A DNA stretch of 64,000 nucleotides from CAZELM01 sp964512995 (GCA_964512995.1 CAZELM010000002.1:112314-176313); one strand, 5' to 3'; shown: positions 9,269 to 19,181, counted from the first letter of the stretch. The notes: generated by a model from the letters alone, not told the origin. Translations and numbers: made by a program.

Positions 9269-11655
9269 TTCCCGCTGTGGCGGTACAGATAGCCCGGTTT
9301 TCCATCCGCTTCTTTTACATCAATCAGTTTCTCCAGAAATGTATTGAATTTATCGAAATCGCCACTGGGATACTGATCATGTTCCAACTTGCCGACATAG
9401 ACATAATCGACCTGATATTTATCGAGTAACCGCTTGACTGCATCGATATCCGAGCTTGTATAGATTTCTTTTACATCCTGGACTCTCTCATTCACTTTCT
9501 GCCAAGTTCCATCTCTCCAGATATTTTCATGATTCGCCCATCCGAGGATGGTGCTGAGTCCGGTAGCAGCGGAGATCCGTCCGTAGTGGGAGAATGCAGG
9601 GCCAGTCGCTTCCACAACAACGTCTTCTTTCGGGTTGGCGTGTTCGCGCAAATAGCGAATGGCTTCATAATCTCCTTTATGTTGCCAGGACATGTAATAG
9701 GTTCCGTCCATTGTTATGGCACTCCAGGGATTATCTCCCTTGAATCCCGCAAAATGATTACACTTGACCGCAGTCCCGAAAATCGGGAATGCCAGTGTAC
9801 ATACAAATAACAGACGAAAAGCAGGCTCCCAAAGTAATGAAATGGTTTTAACAGTCCGCTCACGAATCCAGTACACAGCATACGCGGATGCAATCCCGCA
9901 AAAAATCCATGCCTGATAATAAAATTTGAAGATGGTATTCTGACGTTCCAGTGATTTCCCATAGGCATCTTTGATATAGAAAAATTCGCAACCCAGGAGA
10001 ATCGCCAGGACAACCAAAAACAAAGCCAATGCAAAAAATTTTTCCCTGATAAATTCATCTGACAGCTTCAGAGGAATCTGAAGTATCAAAATGACCAGCA
10101 GGATGCATAAGGCGATCATAAATCGTTCAAACAGAATAAAACAGAAGATGAACATGCTCAAATATCCGAACAGAACAATCGGTTGAATACGTGTCGGCAA
10201 TGTTTTGTACTTTGGATACAACAGCACACCGATGAATGACATCATGCAAAAAAATGGAAAACCATAGATCGTCAGGAAATCACCCGCCAATGTCCATTGA
10301 ACGCTTGAAACGACACAAACATCTTTTACGCCTGCCGGATGAAAATTGAGAGTATATGGCAGGAACAAGATGATTGCGAGAGCGATTACCATGCCAGCAG
10401 CCACCCACGACTGCAGCATCGGATACCATAACGGCCGTGAAATCAGGGGATCTGATTCCGATGTCTTCCGCTTCCAGAAACTGGCTATGATTTCTGTAAT
10501 GGGAGAGACAACCCATTTACCGATCGAAATGGGTTCATCGGATGGTATTTTCTGTGTGTTCTGGAGACGGAGAAAAAATTGCCGTCCCAATACCAGGCCT
10601 GCCACCATCAGAGACATATAGGTTGGAGTATCCCATGTGTTCGCTGCCGGAATCGCTCCCAGTGCGATCGCTGCAATCACGAGACGGAAAACCTTTTCCC
10701 TTCCTTTACCCAGTAACGTAAAACCATCTCCAGATAATCGGAAAAACTCCAGAATAACAGCCAGCACCAGCAGGGAAAATGGCACGACGTTCATATGAGC
10801 ATGAAGATCCCCGAGAATGTAGCTCCAAAATGGGAATTCATTGATCGTGACATCGATTCCTTCCCGGACAATAACCCGGGAACTCATCCACCAATTGAAC
10901 CATGTGAACGGATAAAATTGCTTTTCTCCGGAAAAAATCGCAGGCAGATTGGCAATCAGTTGATTGATACCATCCAGATTGCCGATGAATGCTACAAACA
11001 GACCACCCAGAATTCCATATTTCAACCGGTTAATGAGACCATACGAAATACCGGTTGCCATGATGAGTGTGATCGCAAACAAAAAAGCGACTCCCAGATT
11101 ATAGGTGTATTCCGGAGCCAGTCCGGATAATTTGGTCAGCATTGCGATCTGGTAATGGCCGTAATAAAAATAATTGATCGTTTCACCGACATACCATGGA
11201 TCTTTTGGTGGGAAATATTTGCTGTTCAATATGCCAGTAAGAAATGCGAAATCCGGCATTTTTTCGGTCTGTGAAATATCGGCATTGCACATCCGAATGA
11301 TCCCGAAAAAGATAAACGCACCCAGAAAAAGCAGTTCGGTGGTGATCACGAGCCGTCGGCTGGACATTAAAAATGTTTTAAATGTCGAAAGGGGTTCTGA
11401 TCGAAGCAGAATCCATCCGGAAGCACCCATGATGATCAATGAGGCCAGCACTGACAAGAAAGAAAACGGTAGAATATGGAGGCTGCACAGGAACCAGTTG
11501 ATAAAACAGACCAGTGAAAGCCCTAGTCCCTTGGAAAGGATATAGCCTTTATCCGGGAATGTCCGAAAAAAACGCTGAGACAGAGGCCATGCAGCAAGGC
11601 CGATAACGAGGATGATTACCCACCAAATCATGATATCGATCAATCCGGATACCAT
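9265..11655 (-). CDS. Chlor_Arch_YYY family (DUF2298) membrane protein
   Basis: 796 residues and about 16-18 hydrophobic helices with short soluble loops. The family hallmark is present as NYFYYGHY near residue 163, preceded by PPKDPWYVGETI, which matches PPADPWIQGEGI in the giant fusion next door. The C-terminal ~180 residues are soluble and resemble the matching part of the fusion (for example YQVDYVYVGKLE against YQVDYIYVGKTE), so the two YYY regions are paralogous. The family is described from archaea and Chloroflexi and has no established activity; the fold looks like a GT-C transferase. ATG follows GGAGGG by 6 bp. It overlaps the next gene by 4 bp, so the two are probably translationally coupled. 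Confidence 0.85.
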   Translation of the reverse strand: MVSGLIDIMIWWVIILVIGLAAWPLSQRFFRTFPDKGYILSKGLGLSLVCFINWFLCSLHILPFSFLSVLASLIIMGASGWILLRSEPLSTFKTFLMSSRRLVITTELLFLGAFIFFGIIRMCNADISQTEKMPDFAFLTGILNSKYFPPKDPWYVGETINYFYYGHYQIAMLTKLSGLAPEYTYNLGVAFLFAITLIMATGISYGLINRLKYGILGGLFVAFIGNLDGINQLIANLPAIFSGEKQFYPFTWFNWWMSSRVIVREGIDVTINEFPFWSYILGDLHAHMNVVPFSLLVLAVILEFFRLSGDGFTLLGKGREKVFRLVIAAIALGAIPAANTWDTPTYMSLMVAGLVLGRQFFLRLQNTQKIPSDEPISIGKWVVSPITEIIASFWKRKTSESDPLISRPLWYPMLQSWVAAGMVIALAIILFLPYTLNFHPAGVKDVCVVSSVQWTLAGDFLTIYGFPFFCMMSFIGVLLYPKYKTLPTRIQPIVLFGYLSMFIFCFILFERFMIALCILLVILILQIPLKLSDEFIREKFFALALFLVVLAILLGCEFFYIKDAYGKSLERQNTIFKFYYQAWIFCGIASAYAVYWIRERTVKTISLLWEPAFRLLFVCTLAFPIFGTAVKCNHFAGFKGDNPWSAITMDGTYYMSWQHKGDYEAIRYLREHANPKEDVVVEATGPAFSHYGRISAATGLSTILGWANHENIWRDGTWQKVNERVQDVKEIYTSSDIDAVKRLLDKYQVDYVYVGKLEHDQYPSGDFDKFNTFLEKLIDVKEADGKPGYLYRHSGK

Positions 11656-11740
11656 CTATAACCCTCCATAAATGAAACTCCGACCCTAATGATCATTCGC
11701 CTGTATGCATTCATGCTTCTTTCTGCCAGGCAGGAGCAGG

Positions 11741-14719
11741 CTACAGAATGTCCTTAGTGAATATTTGTACCCGGTTGTTCTGAGATTCTGTAATATAAAC
11801 CCGATCCGGTCCGATCGCAATTCCCAAAGGTTGACCGAATTCGCCGTTTGCCGTGCCCTGTTTCCCCCAGAATGATTTGAATGTTCCATCCAATCCAAAA
11901 ATCTGAATACGATTGCTTTGCGAATCGGTCAGATAGAGCAGTTCAGACTGAGCATCGATTGCTGCATATGGTTCGGTGTAGTAATAGTCCCAACCGAATA
12001 CCTGGAAGGTATTCACCTGATGACCGTCTTTATCATAGACCACTACACGTTGATTTGCTGTATCCGCTACGAAAAGCCTTCCGAGGTTATCAATCGCCAG
12101 TCCAACCGGTTCCGCAAACTGATTCACACCATCTCCCTTTGTTCCCACAGACCATTGTTCCGCCCCATTTCGATTGAATTTCTGGATCCGGTGGTATCCT
12201 GTGTTGACGACATAGATAAAGCCATCTTTATCGACAACCACTTTTTTCGGTGCCCAGAACAGATTGGAATCACCGAATTTCATCTTAAAGTTGCCATTGG
12301 TATCGAATTTTTGAATGCGATGATTCCAGGTGTCCGCGATATAGACCTCTCCCCGGGAATCCACAAAAATACCTGTCGGCTGATCGAACTGACCGTCTTC
12401 TTTTCCATTCTTGCCCCAGGCGAGGAGGAATTTTCCGGTCGGATCAAATTTCTGAATGCGATGGTTTTTGTTATCCACAACATACACATTCCCCTCAGTA
12501 TCGACAGCAATATCTTTCGGAGAATTGAATTTGCCATCGGTACTGCCAAACCCACCGATTTCCAGGATATTCTGCTTGGTGACGGATTGGGATGTCGGGG
12601 ATTCCTTCCGTTTTGGCGCTTCAGGGGGTTGTCCGATATCGACACTATACTGGAATTTGGCGGCATCCTTCCGAACGAACATACAGATCTCCTGAGATCC
12701 ATATAACTGAGGTTCAAAACGTTCCCGCAATACCACCCATCTGAATGCGTTCCTCCAGGGGTTTCCCTTCATCAAATCCTGGCGTTTGGGCAGATACCAT
12801 GCTCGCAACCCATACCGTCGGGCGACATATTTATCAGCGAGTTTTTCTGAAAATTTATGCCGGTCTTCCCAATTACAGATCACAATGAGATGTCGTTCGG
12901 TATCGACATTCTGGCCGTAGCTTACTCCCGTCCAGTCCCTGAGATACCAATAGAACGGCCATGTTGCATGTCCAGTAATCACCATCGGGAGTTTGGTTCC
13001 TTCTCCAGTCCAGAAACCGAGATCTTCCATCTCCTTGATCATCTTGGGAACATCATAGGTCGTCTGCACGTAGACAAGCTGTTCTGTTGGATCAGCTTCA
13101 TGATACCAGCACAATTGAATGGATGTATGGAGACAATACGCGATCATCAACCCAAACAGATTCATAACAACCAGTCTGGCCCATTTGAAGTTTGATTTCT
13201 TGTTCTGAAAGACTTCGACCAGTTGAATGGCCGCAAAAAAGATCATCGGTGTCAGAATATGCATCACCAGCCAGGGAACTTTCTCCTGGAGATATGAATA
13301 GATGAGATAAGCCAACATCGACCACCAGATCAGAAATCCTTTGAGATAGGCTTTTTCCTTCAGATAATCCAGGACGATAATGATTCCGGCAACCAGAACA
13401 CCCAGTGCAATGATCAGATGGCCATTCGTGAACAGATCTTTTTTCGTGACATGCGCAATGGGTGCCATTTTAAACTCAAAGATGCTGTATGCCACTGCAA
13501 AAAAGATAACATAGCCGGCCGAAAAAACAGCAGTGCGACGTGCTCCACGAATTATCACACTGACCAGCGTGACAACAGCAGGAATGAATCCGTAGATCAG
13601 CATCAGATGATGGTAATAATGAAATGGTCCTGCGATTCGTGCAATACTGTGCTGGTGAAGCCAATAGGTATACCATTCATACATCCCACCCCAGAATCCT
13701 TTGAGGTTTGTGAAAAGAGTGGTGTATAAAAGAACGAAAATTCCAATGAATATGAACATGCTCACTGCAAAAACATGGCTGTCAAGAAAAAATGACGGAT
13801 TCAATCCCCAGATTTTGGATTTTACATCATTGGATCGAACTCTCTCCCCCAGATAGACCATATAGAAAATCAAAACAAAGGCGAATGCATAAACAGCGAT
13901 CCAATACGTATGAACGACTGCATCCCAGTTATCCACTCTTGATTTTAAAAACTGATTTCCAAGTGCATATAAAATGAAGCTGATCCCCCAGATCGAAATG
14001 AATACCATGACTTTTGCAGGCAACGAATACTCCTCGATCACCTGAACAATTGCTCGGAATCCACCCCTCCGTCCATCCGTCTTTTCAAAAGCTTTAACCA
14101 GTGTGAACAGAAGACCGAACGAAAAGATGATGAATGCCTGCACAAACGCATTTTCTTTAGTACATACCAACATCGATAATGATGCAGAAGCCCAGTATAT
14201 CTGCCAAGGTTTCCGGTCGATAAACCACAAATAAACAAAAAATACAAGTAGAATAGCCCACATCGTAAAGAATGGATCTTCACGCATGAATCGTTGAAAA
14301 TACATAAAAACCGGATTAATGGCACATAGCCATCCTGCCATCAGAGCGACATCCTTCGGCAGCCACTTCCGTATGAAAAACAAAAATAATGTAATGACAA
14401 TGCCCGTTAATGCAGGCAGGATTCGTACGGAGTAGTTGGAAACACCAAACAGAAATAACGTGAGCTGAGAAAAGTGGAACATGAATGGTCCATGTTGCAT
14501 GGGATCATATTGATAGCCCTGCCCGACATGAAAATTCCATATATATTTTGAATAAAGGCTTTCATCATGATGGAACGGCTTATCACCGAGATGGTGGAAT
14601 CGTGTGATCAAGATAAAAATGAATAACCCCAGCCATAGCCATGTTCTGAAATCGATTCTAAACATCAATCCATTGGAAGACGTATCCTTCTCGGCTGCAA
14701 CCTTTACGTTATTGCCCAT
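11741..14719 (-). CDS. TIGR03663/Agl23-like GT-C membrane protein with C-terminal six-bladed NHL propeller
   Basis: 992 residues. Residues ~25-560 form a polytopic GT-C domain with the loop signature KPFHHDESLYSKY (HHDE near 53), the pattern I associate with TIGR03663, a relative of the dolichyl-phosphate-mannose transferases named flippase-activity-associated Agl23 in archaea. A soluble domain follows (~560-685). After a short linker come six clear NHL blades (~697-990), for example YIADTWNHRIQKFD, enough for a closed propeller. The predicted role is sugar transfer at the outer membrane face, with the propeller as a binding module; this is inference. ATG is preceded by GAGGAG. It is first of the four-gene minus-strand run and is 85 bp from the YYY gene. 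Confidence 0.85.
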   Translation of the reverse strand: MGNNVKVAAEKDTSSNGLMFRIDFRTWLWLGLFIFILITRFHHLGDKPFHHDESLYSKYIWNFHVGQGYQYDPMQHGPFMFHFSQLTLFLFGVSNYSVRILPALTGIVITLFLFFIRKWLPKDVALMAGWLCAINPVFMYFQRFMREDPFFTMWAILLVFFVYLWFIDRKPWQIYWASASLSMLVCTKENAFVQAFIIFSFGLLFTLVKAFEKTDGRRGGFRAIVQVIEEYSLPAKVMVFISIWGISFILYALGNQFLKSRVDNWDAVVHTYWIAVYAFAFVLIFYMVYLGERVRSNDVKSKIWGLNPSFFLDSHVFAVSMFIFIGIFVLLYTTLFTNLKGFWGGMYEWYTYWLHQHSIARIAGPFHYYHHLMLIYGFIPAVVTLVSVIIRGARRTAVFSAGYVIFFAVAYSIFEFKMAPIAHVTKKDLFTNGHLIIALGVLVAGIIIVLDYLKEKAYLKGFLIWWSMLAYLIYSYLQEKVPWLVMHILTPMIFFAAIQLVEVFQNKKSNFKWARLVVMNLFGLMIAYCLHTSIQLCWYHEADPTEQLVYVQTTYDVPKMIKEMEDLGFWTGEGTKLPMVITGHATWPFYWYLRDWTGVSYGQNVDTERHLIVICNWEDRHKFSEKLADKYVARRYGLRAWYLPKRQDLMKGNPWRNAFRWVVLRERFEPQLYGSQEICMFVRKDAAKFQYSVDIGQPPEAPKRKESPTSQSVTKQNILEIGGFGSTDGKFNSPKDIAVDTEGNVYVVDNKNHRIQKFDPTGKFLLAWGKNGKEDGQFDQPTGIFVDSRGEVYIADTWNHRIQKFDTNGNFKMKFGDSNLFWAPKKVVVDKDGFIYVVNTGYHRIQKFNRNGAEQWSVGTKGDGVNQFAEPVGLAIDNLGRLFVADTANQRVVVYDKDGHQVNTFQVFGWDYYYTEPYAAIDAQSELLYLTDSQSNRIQIFGLDGTFKSFWGKQGTANGEFGQPLGIAIGPDRVYITESQNNRVQIFTKDIL

Positions 14720-14795
14720 CTTCTTCAGCTCCTCGTTTCAATGTTTGATTTTATTGAAAATACTATGGAATATCTTTTAAATAAACAACCTTCCT

Positions 14796-14824
14796 CTTAC
14801 CACTGAAACAATCTGGTTGTCAAG
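14796..14824 (-). promoter_or_regulatory. Possible promoter of the NHL/GT-C run
   Basis: A perfect TTGACA -35 box (14819-14824, minus strand) lies about 100 bp before the start of the TIGR03663-like gene. The hexamer about 17-18 bp further on (GGTAAG/GTAAGA) is a poor -10, so a regulated or weak promoter is possible. Confidence 0.3.
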
Positions 14825-14898
14825 TCAGGCTGGATGGACATTGTGGGATTCATTTATAAATGGAATAATTCTTGAATACTAAAGATAATCTCATCTAG

Positions 14899-14904
14899 TA
14901 TAAT
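14899..14904 (+). promoter_or_regulatory. Likely -10 box of folD
   Basis: TATAAT on the plus strand, about 145 bp before folD. A TTGAAT at 14872-14877 is 21 bp upstream, longer than the usual 17, so the -35 is uncertain. It would give a leader of about 140 nt that contains the hairpin at 14952-14997. Confidence 0.4.
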
Positions 14905-14951
14905 TTTGTTCAGGATGAACTTGGCGTATTATCAAAGTTCAATCGAAAGTG

Positions 14952-14997
14952 AGGTGATGATCCGATAAACGACAGATGTTTATCATCTGGAACCACC
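14952..14997 (+). promoter_or_regulatory. Structured element in the folD leader
   Basis: A hairpin with a perfect 7-bp stem GATAAAC/GTTTATC (14964-14970 with 14978-14984) and a 7-base loop, extended below by GAT/ATC across a bulge and GGT/ACC. It lies between the putative -10 and the folD start. It does not show the conserved core of the ZTP or THF riboswitches known near folD genes, so any function is unproven. Confidence 0.35.
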
Positions 14998-15050
14998 ATC
15001 CTTCTCTGCTATCCGGAAAATCATCTTTTTTTCACTAAGGAGTCGACGGT

Positions 15051-15977
15051 ATGAGATCTAACATGATGGATGGAAAAGAAATCTCCCGTAATCTGCTGGA
15101 TCAGCTCAAAACGGAGATTACCGAATTCGAGAGTATCAACCAGCGAGCTCCGATGCTGGTTGTGATCCAGATCGGGCATGATCCGGCATCGGATTCCTAC
15201 ATTCGAAACAAGGAACGAGCTTGCCACAAAGTTGGTTTCCATTTCAACACACTGAAACTACCTGACACGGTTCCGCGGGACGAACTGATCTCGATCATTG
15301 ATCGGTTGAATCACGATGACGGCTGTGATGGAATCCTCGTTCAACTCCCACTTCCCTCTCATCTGGACAAGGATGAGATCATTTATCGGATCGCTCCAGA
15401 TAAAGATGTTGATGGATTTCATCCGGAAAACATCGGGAAACTGTGGATGGGAACTGCACCGATCGCGCCATGTACTCCCTCAGGGATCATCCAGCTTCTC
15501 GATGCCTATCAGATCGATGTTCAGTCAAAACATGTTGTGATTGTCGGACGGAGCAATATTGTCGGGAAACCTCTGGCCGCACTTCTCTTAGCTCGCCATG
15601 CCACAATCACCATTGCCCATTCCAGGACGAAATGCCTCTCCGATATCTGTCAGGAAGCGGATATTCTGGTCGCAGCAATCGGAAAACCAGGCATGATCAA
15701 TGCCGATTACATCCGGCCAGGAGCCATTGTTATTGATGTCGGGATTAATGCTGTCAGCCGTGAATCAGCAAAAGAACAATGGTTAAGCCCATCTTCCCCG
15801 GTCGCTCAGAGTTTTATCGATAAAGGAAGCGCATTGATCGGCGATGTCGATCCGGTGGATGTCGCGGAACGAGCGTCCCTGTTCACTCCGGTTCCAGGAG
15901 GAGTCGGACCAATGACCGTGGCCATGCTTCTGAAAAATACACTGGTCCTGGCTGCACACAGATTGAAAAAACCGTAA
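15051..15977 (+). CDS. folD: Bifunctional methylene-tetrahydrofolate dehydrogenase/cyclohydrolase
   Basis: 308 residues, close to the usual ~285-300. The enzyme oxidises 5,10-methylene-THF to methenyl-THF with NADP and hydrolyses it to 10-formyl-THF in the cytoplasm. The N-terminal catalytic domain has SDSYIRNKERACHKVG (Tyr50, Lys54 as general acid/base). The second signature is DGILVQLPLP, and the Rossmann part carries VVIVGRSNIVGKP and the terminal PVPGGVGPMTVAML. ATG at 15051 follows AAGGAG by 8 bp; a second in-frame ATG lies four codons on. It is a single plus-strand gene between two minus-strand blocks. Confidence 0.97.
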   Translation: MRSNMMDGKEISRNLLDQLKTEITEFESINQRAPMLVVIQIGHDPASDSYIRNKERACHKVGFHFNTLKLPDTVPRDELISIIDRLNHDDGCDGILVQLPLPSHLDKDEIIYRIAPDKDVDGFHPENIGKLWMGTAPIAPCTPSGIIQLLDAYQIDVQSKHVVIVGRSNIVGKPLAALLLARHATITIAHSRTKCLSDICQEADILVAAIGKPGMINADYIRPGAIVIDVGINAVSRESAKEQWLSPSSPVAQSFIDKGSALIGDVDPVDVAERASLFTPVPGGVGPMTVAMLLKNTLVLAAHRLKKP

Positions 15978-16075
15978 GGCCATCCGAGTTCGATGCCACT
16001 CATCTTCAATCATAACAGATCCGGAATTCCGAATATCAGATGATCGGAACCTGAGTGGTATCATTTCCGGAAAAA

Positions 16076-16678
16076 TTAATCGGCATTTTGCGATGACTGA
16101 ATGATCGATAATATTTGATCCCATGCATCTGTGCGTCCGATATTCGACAATGCGGAATATATGATGACGCTATCATTCTCAGATAAAGCCAATGCTTCAA
16201 TGATGTTCCGCCGGTTCCGAATCTGATTATTCCGGCTGACTTTATCTGCCTTGACCACAAGTGTTGCTCCAAGGATTCCGCACTGTCTCAACCAGTGAGA
16301 TACTTTGACATCCAGGACGGTTGGGGGATGACGAATATCGATGAGCTGGAAGACTGAAGCCAATGTTTTTCTCGAATCGAAGTAGCTGGCAATCGCCTTC
16401 CGCCATGTTTCGCTGACCATCTCAGGCAATTTGGTATACCCATACCCCGGGAGATCCACGAGCGTCACGAACTCATTGATCGTATAAAAATTTAGAAGCC
16501 GTGTTTTGCCGGGAGTAGAACTGGTTCGCGCCAACATTTTCCGGGCAGTCAGATGATTGATCAGTGTCGATTTACCAACATTGGATCTCCCCACAAAGGC
16601 GATCTCCGGAAGAACACCTGGAGGGTATTCTTCGGGTGTAAATGCACTCTTCACAAAAACAGCGCTTGTGATTTTCAT
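16076..16678 (-). CDS. engB: Ribosome biogenesis GTPase EngB/YsxC family
   Basis: 200 residues, the usual size. EngB (YihA/YsxC) binds GTP and helps late 50S assembly. Visible motifs: G1 GRSNVGKS (30-37), G2 around STPGKT (54-59), G3 DLPG (75-78) inside DLPGYGYTKLP, and G4 as KADK (143-146), the form normal for this family. The gene lies 81 bp downstream of clpP in the same direction; a tig-clpP-engB order replaces the common tig-clpP-clpX. No strong SD is seen before the ATG. It converges with folD. Confidence 0.95.
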   Translation of the reverse strand: MKITSAVFVKSAFTPEEYPPGVLPEIAFVGRSNVGKSTLINHLTARKMLARTSSTPGKTRLLNFYTINEFVTLVDLPGYGYTKLPEMVSETWRKAIASYFDSRKTLASVFQLIDIRHPPTVLDVKVSHWLRQCGILGATLVVKADKVSRNNQIRNRRNIIEALALSENDSVIIYSALSNIGRTDAWDQILSIIQSSQNAD

Positions 16679-16759
16679 ATTATATTCAGCGTGGTATCGA
16701 AGCGATGATATTTGAACTCGATTCGAAAGTATCTGCCTGGATATGATCGTATTGGAGCG

Positions 16760-17347
16760 TTATTTCGACTTGGAAACAAGAACTTCATCAATCACGCCAT
16801 AGGCAATCGCCTCTTCGGGACCAAGAAAAAAATCACGGTCCGTGTCCTGAGCAATTCTTTCAAGGGGCTGGCCGGTGTGATAAGCTAAAATTCGGTTGAT
16901 TTCCTGTTTAATCCGCAATATTTCACGTGCTTGAATGTCGATATCCGATGCCTGGCCCTGAAATCCACCCCACGGCTGATGAAGCATGATTCGGGCGTTT
17001 CGCAGAGCAAAACGTTTTCCCTTTTTCCCCGCTGCCAACAGAACCGCTGCAGCGCTGTCTGCGTGGCCGACACAAATGGTGGACACATCTGGTTTTATAT
17101 ATTGCATCGTGTCATAGATAGCCATTGCCGACGTAACCGCTCCACCCGGAGAATTGATATAAAGATGAATATCTTTTTCCGGCTCTTCTGCTTCGAGATA
17201 AAGCATCTGAGCAATCACCAGATTGGCGACCTGATCATCGATGGGGGTGCCGATGAACAGGATATTTTCTTTCAAAAGCCGAGAAAAAATATCATATGCT
17301 CTTTCCCCACGACTCGTCTGTTCGACTACTATCGGTATTAAACTCAT
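16760..17347 (-). CDS. clpP: ATP-dependent Clp protease proteolytic subunit
   Basis: 195 residues, typical length. ClpP forms the tetradecameric serine protease chamber fed by ClpX or ClpA. The catalytic triad is Ser98 in VGHADSAAAVLL, His123 in MLHQPWGG and Asp172 in DTDRDFF. The serine motif deviates from the usual AASMGA: Met after Ser is Ala and an Asp precedes it. The INSPGG strand (64-69) is intact. ATG follows GAGGAA by 8 bp. No clpX is next to it; it stands 175 bp after the trigger factor gene. Confidence 0.95.
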   Translation of the reverse strand: MSLIPIVVEQTSRGERAYDIFSRLLKENILFIGTPIDDQVANLVIAQMLYLEAEEPEKDIHLYINSPGGAVTSAMAIYDTMQYIKPDVSTICVGHADSAAAVLLAAGKKGKRFALRNARIMLHQPWGGFQGQASDIDIQAREILRIKQEINRILAYHTGQPLERIAQDTDRDFFLGPEEAIAYGVIDEVLVSKSK

Positions 17348-17522
17348 AAATTATGTTCCTCATTTACGATGAGTTACAGCAAAAATCCCGTCGCTGCATT
17401 CATGCATCGATCGGGAATAATGTTACAACAGAGTATCGATTCCTGTCAGATAAATCACTGATCATTCTCTTTGAAAATCGGTATCGCTGGAATGACACAA
17501 AAGCGATAAATACATACGAATC

Positions 17523-18863
17523 TTATTCAGAGACGGGATTCTGATTCGGGTCAACGGGTACCGGGTCAAGGACATTGATTTTTGCTGTCTGTCGAAGACA
17601 TTGCATCGCTTTTTGTCTGGCAATCTGCTTTCTGACTTCACCGAATATTCGATATTCGTACCATTTATCTTTCAGTTGATCCCGGTCCTCACCGGATTCT
17701 TCAAGCTCTTTCTCAAATTCTGCATCCACTTCTTCTGTCGTAGCTTCGATTCGTTCCAACTCAGCGATCCGGGTTAAAATCATTCTCTCACGCACGATTT
17801 TTTCTGCCGATGGAGTAATCGATATCATCAAATTCTCTCGATGCTGTTTTATTTCTGCTCCGCGACCCGACTCGTCCTCATCTGAGTCCTTCATTGGGCC
17901 GATCCACGAATCCAGCATGATCCGGGCTTCCTCTTTAACCAGCTTTTCCGGTAGATCAAATGGATTGTTTTTCCAGATCTGGTCAAGTATCAATGAGTTT
18001 ATCAGATGCTCCTGCTGGGAATTTTTCGTTCCAAAAATATCTTCTTTTATTTTGAGTTTTAACTGGTCCAGATTTTCCAGTCCTAAATCCTGTGCCAATT
18101 CATCATTGATTTCGGGCAGTACCGGCGTTTTGATTTCAGAGACCAGCAGATTGACAGTGACAGCTTTGCCTTTCAAAGCGCTATAGTACTCATAATCCAT
18201 AGGTATCTGGATCGTCCATTCGGACTCTTTACCGACTTCAGCGCCAATGAACTGATCCTCTATGCCACTTCCCGGGAAAAATTTACCGCTGCCGACATCT
18301 AGCTCTATAGAACGATTGTTCCAGCCAGGCAGAGGGTTGCCATCGGTCATCAATCTCACTTTTCCAAAAACCCGATCGCCTTTCTGGACAGGCCGCTGAT
18401 CAGCAACTTCAAATGTAATATTTCCATCTCTGATCTTAAATAATCCTTCCTGGATCTCATCTTCGGTCACATCGGGTTTTGTAACATTGATTTCAACCCC
18501 TTCATAATTTGAGATGTGAAAATCGGGAATAACCTCAATTGTAAATTCATAAACAAATGGTTCATTTTCGTTCACTTGCCACTCTTTGAATTCCGGATTG
18601 TCCACAGGCTCTATCCCGCTTTGCTCAAGAAAATCCTTATAGGATTCTTCTATCAATTTGCTTCCGACATCGAGCCTGATATCTTTTCCGAATCGCATTC
18701 TGATCACAGAATCAGGAGTTCGACCAGGGCGAAAGCCTTTGATAGCGACTTTCTGACGAAGTTCATCATACATTTCTCTAATTTCCTGGTCCACTTTATC
18801 AACGGGGATTTCAATTCGTACGGTTCGAGTCGTCCTGGATAGTTCGTTAACATCAAACTTCAT
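17523..18863 (-). CDS. tig: Trigger factor
   Basis: 446 residues, the normal range. This is a ribosome-bound chaperone that receives nascent chains. The N-terminal domain contains the ribosome-binding signature GFRPGRTP (43-50). A FKBP-like PPIase domain covers about 155-245 (QKGDRVFGKV through FFPGSGIEDQFIGAEVG) and is divergent, so isomerase activity may be weak. The helical C-terminal domain (~250-430) is Glu/Lys-rich. ATG follows AAGGAATTTATAG. The tRNA cluster begins 82 bp upstream on the same strand, and clpP and engB follow. Confidence 0.95.
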   Translation of the reverse strand: MKFDVNELSRTTRTVRIEIPVDKVDQEIREMYDELRQKVAIKGFRPGRTPDSVIRMRFGKDIRLDVGSKLIEESYKDFLEQSGIEPVDNPEFKEWQVNENEPFVYEFTIEVIPDFHISNYEGVEINVTKPDVTEDEIQEGLFKIRDGNITFEVADQRPVQKGDRVFGKVRLMTDGNPLPGWNNRSIELDVGSGKFFPGSGIEDQFIGAEVGKESEWTIQIPMDYEYYSALKGKAVTVNLLVSEIKTPVLPEINDELAQDLGLENLDQLKLKIKEDIFGTKNSQQEHLINSLILDQIWKNNPFDLPEKLVKEEARIMLDSWIGPMKDSDEDESGRGAEIKQHRENLMISITPSAEKIVRERMILTRIAELERIEATTEEVDAEFEKELEESGEDRDQLKDKWYEYRIFGEVRKQIARQKAMQCLRQTAKINVLDPVPVDPNQNPVSE

Positions 18864-18945
18864 CTATAAATTCCTTTTGCTATTCGCTTGTTGAGTTGAA
18901 ATTTGGCGTCAATGTTCTGGATGTTCAATCCACTGATAGCAGGTG

Positions 18946-19026
18946 TGCGAGGAGGGGGAGTTGAACCCCCACGTTAAAAACACTGGATCCTAAGTCCAGC
19001 GCGTCTGCCAATTCCGCCATCCTCGC
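18946..19026 (-). tRNA. tRNA-Leu (anticodon TAG)
   Basis: 81 nt; acceptor GCGAGGA pairs with TCCTCGC, discriminator A. The anticodon stem CTGGA/TCCAG encloses loop CTTAGGA, giving UAG, which reads CUA/CUN. A long variable arm fits a class II tRNA. CCA is not encoded. Confidence 0.95.
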
Positions 19027-19053
19027 TTGAAACGCCGATTCATCATCATCGAT

Positions 19054-19128
<75 letters not shown>

Positions 19129-19181
19129 CGTTCAGGAAATCTGCTTCGCTCGTTTTCTGAAACGGATTCCCTAAAAAATTG

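Noticed and set aside
14905..15050. ZTP or THF riboswitch before folD
   Set aside because: The conserved core sequences of these riboswitches are not present; only a generic hairpin is seen.
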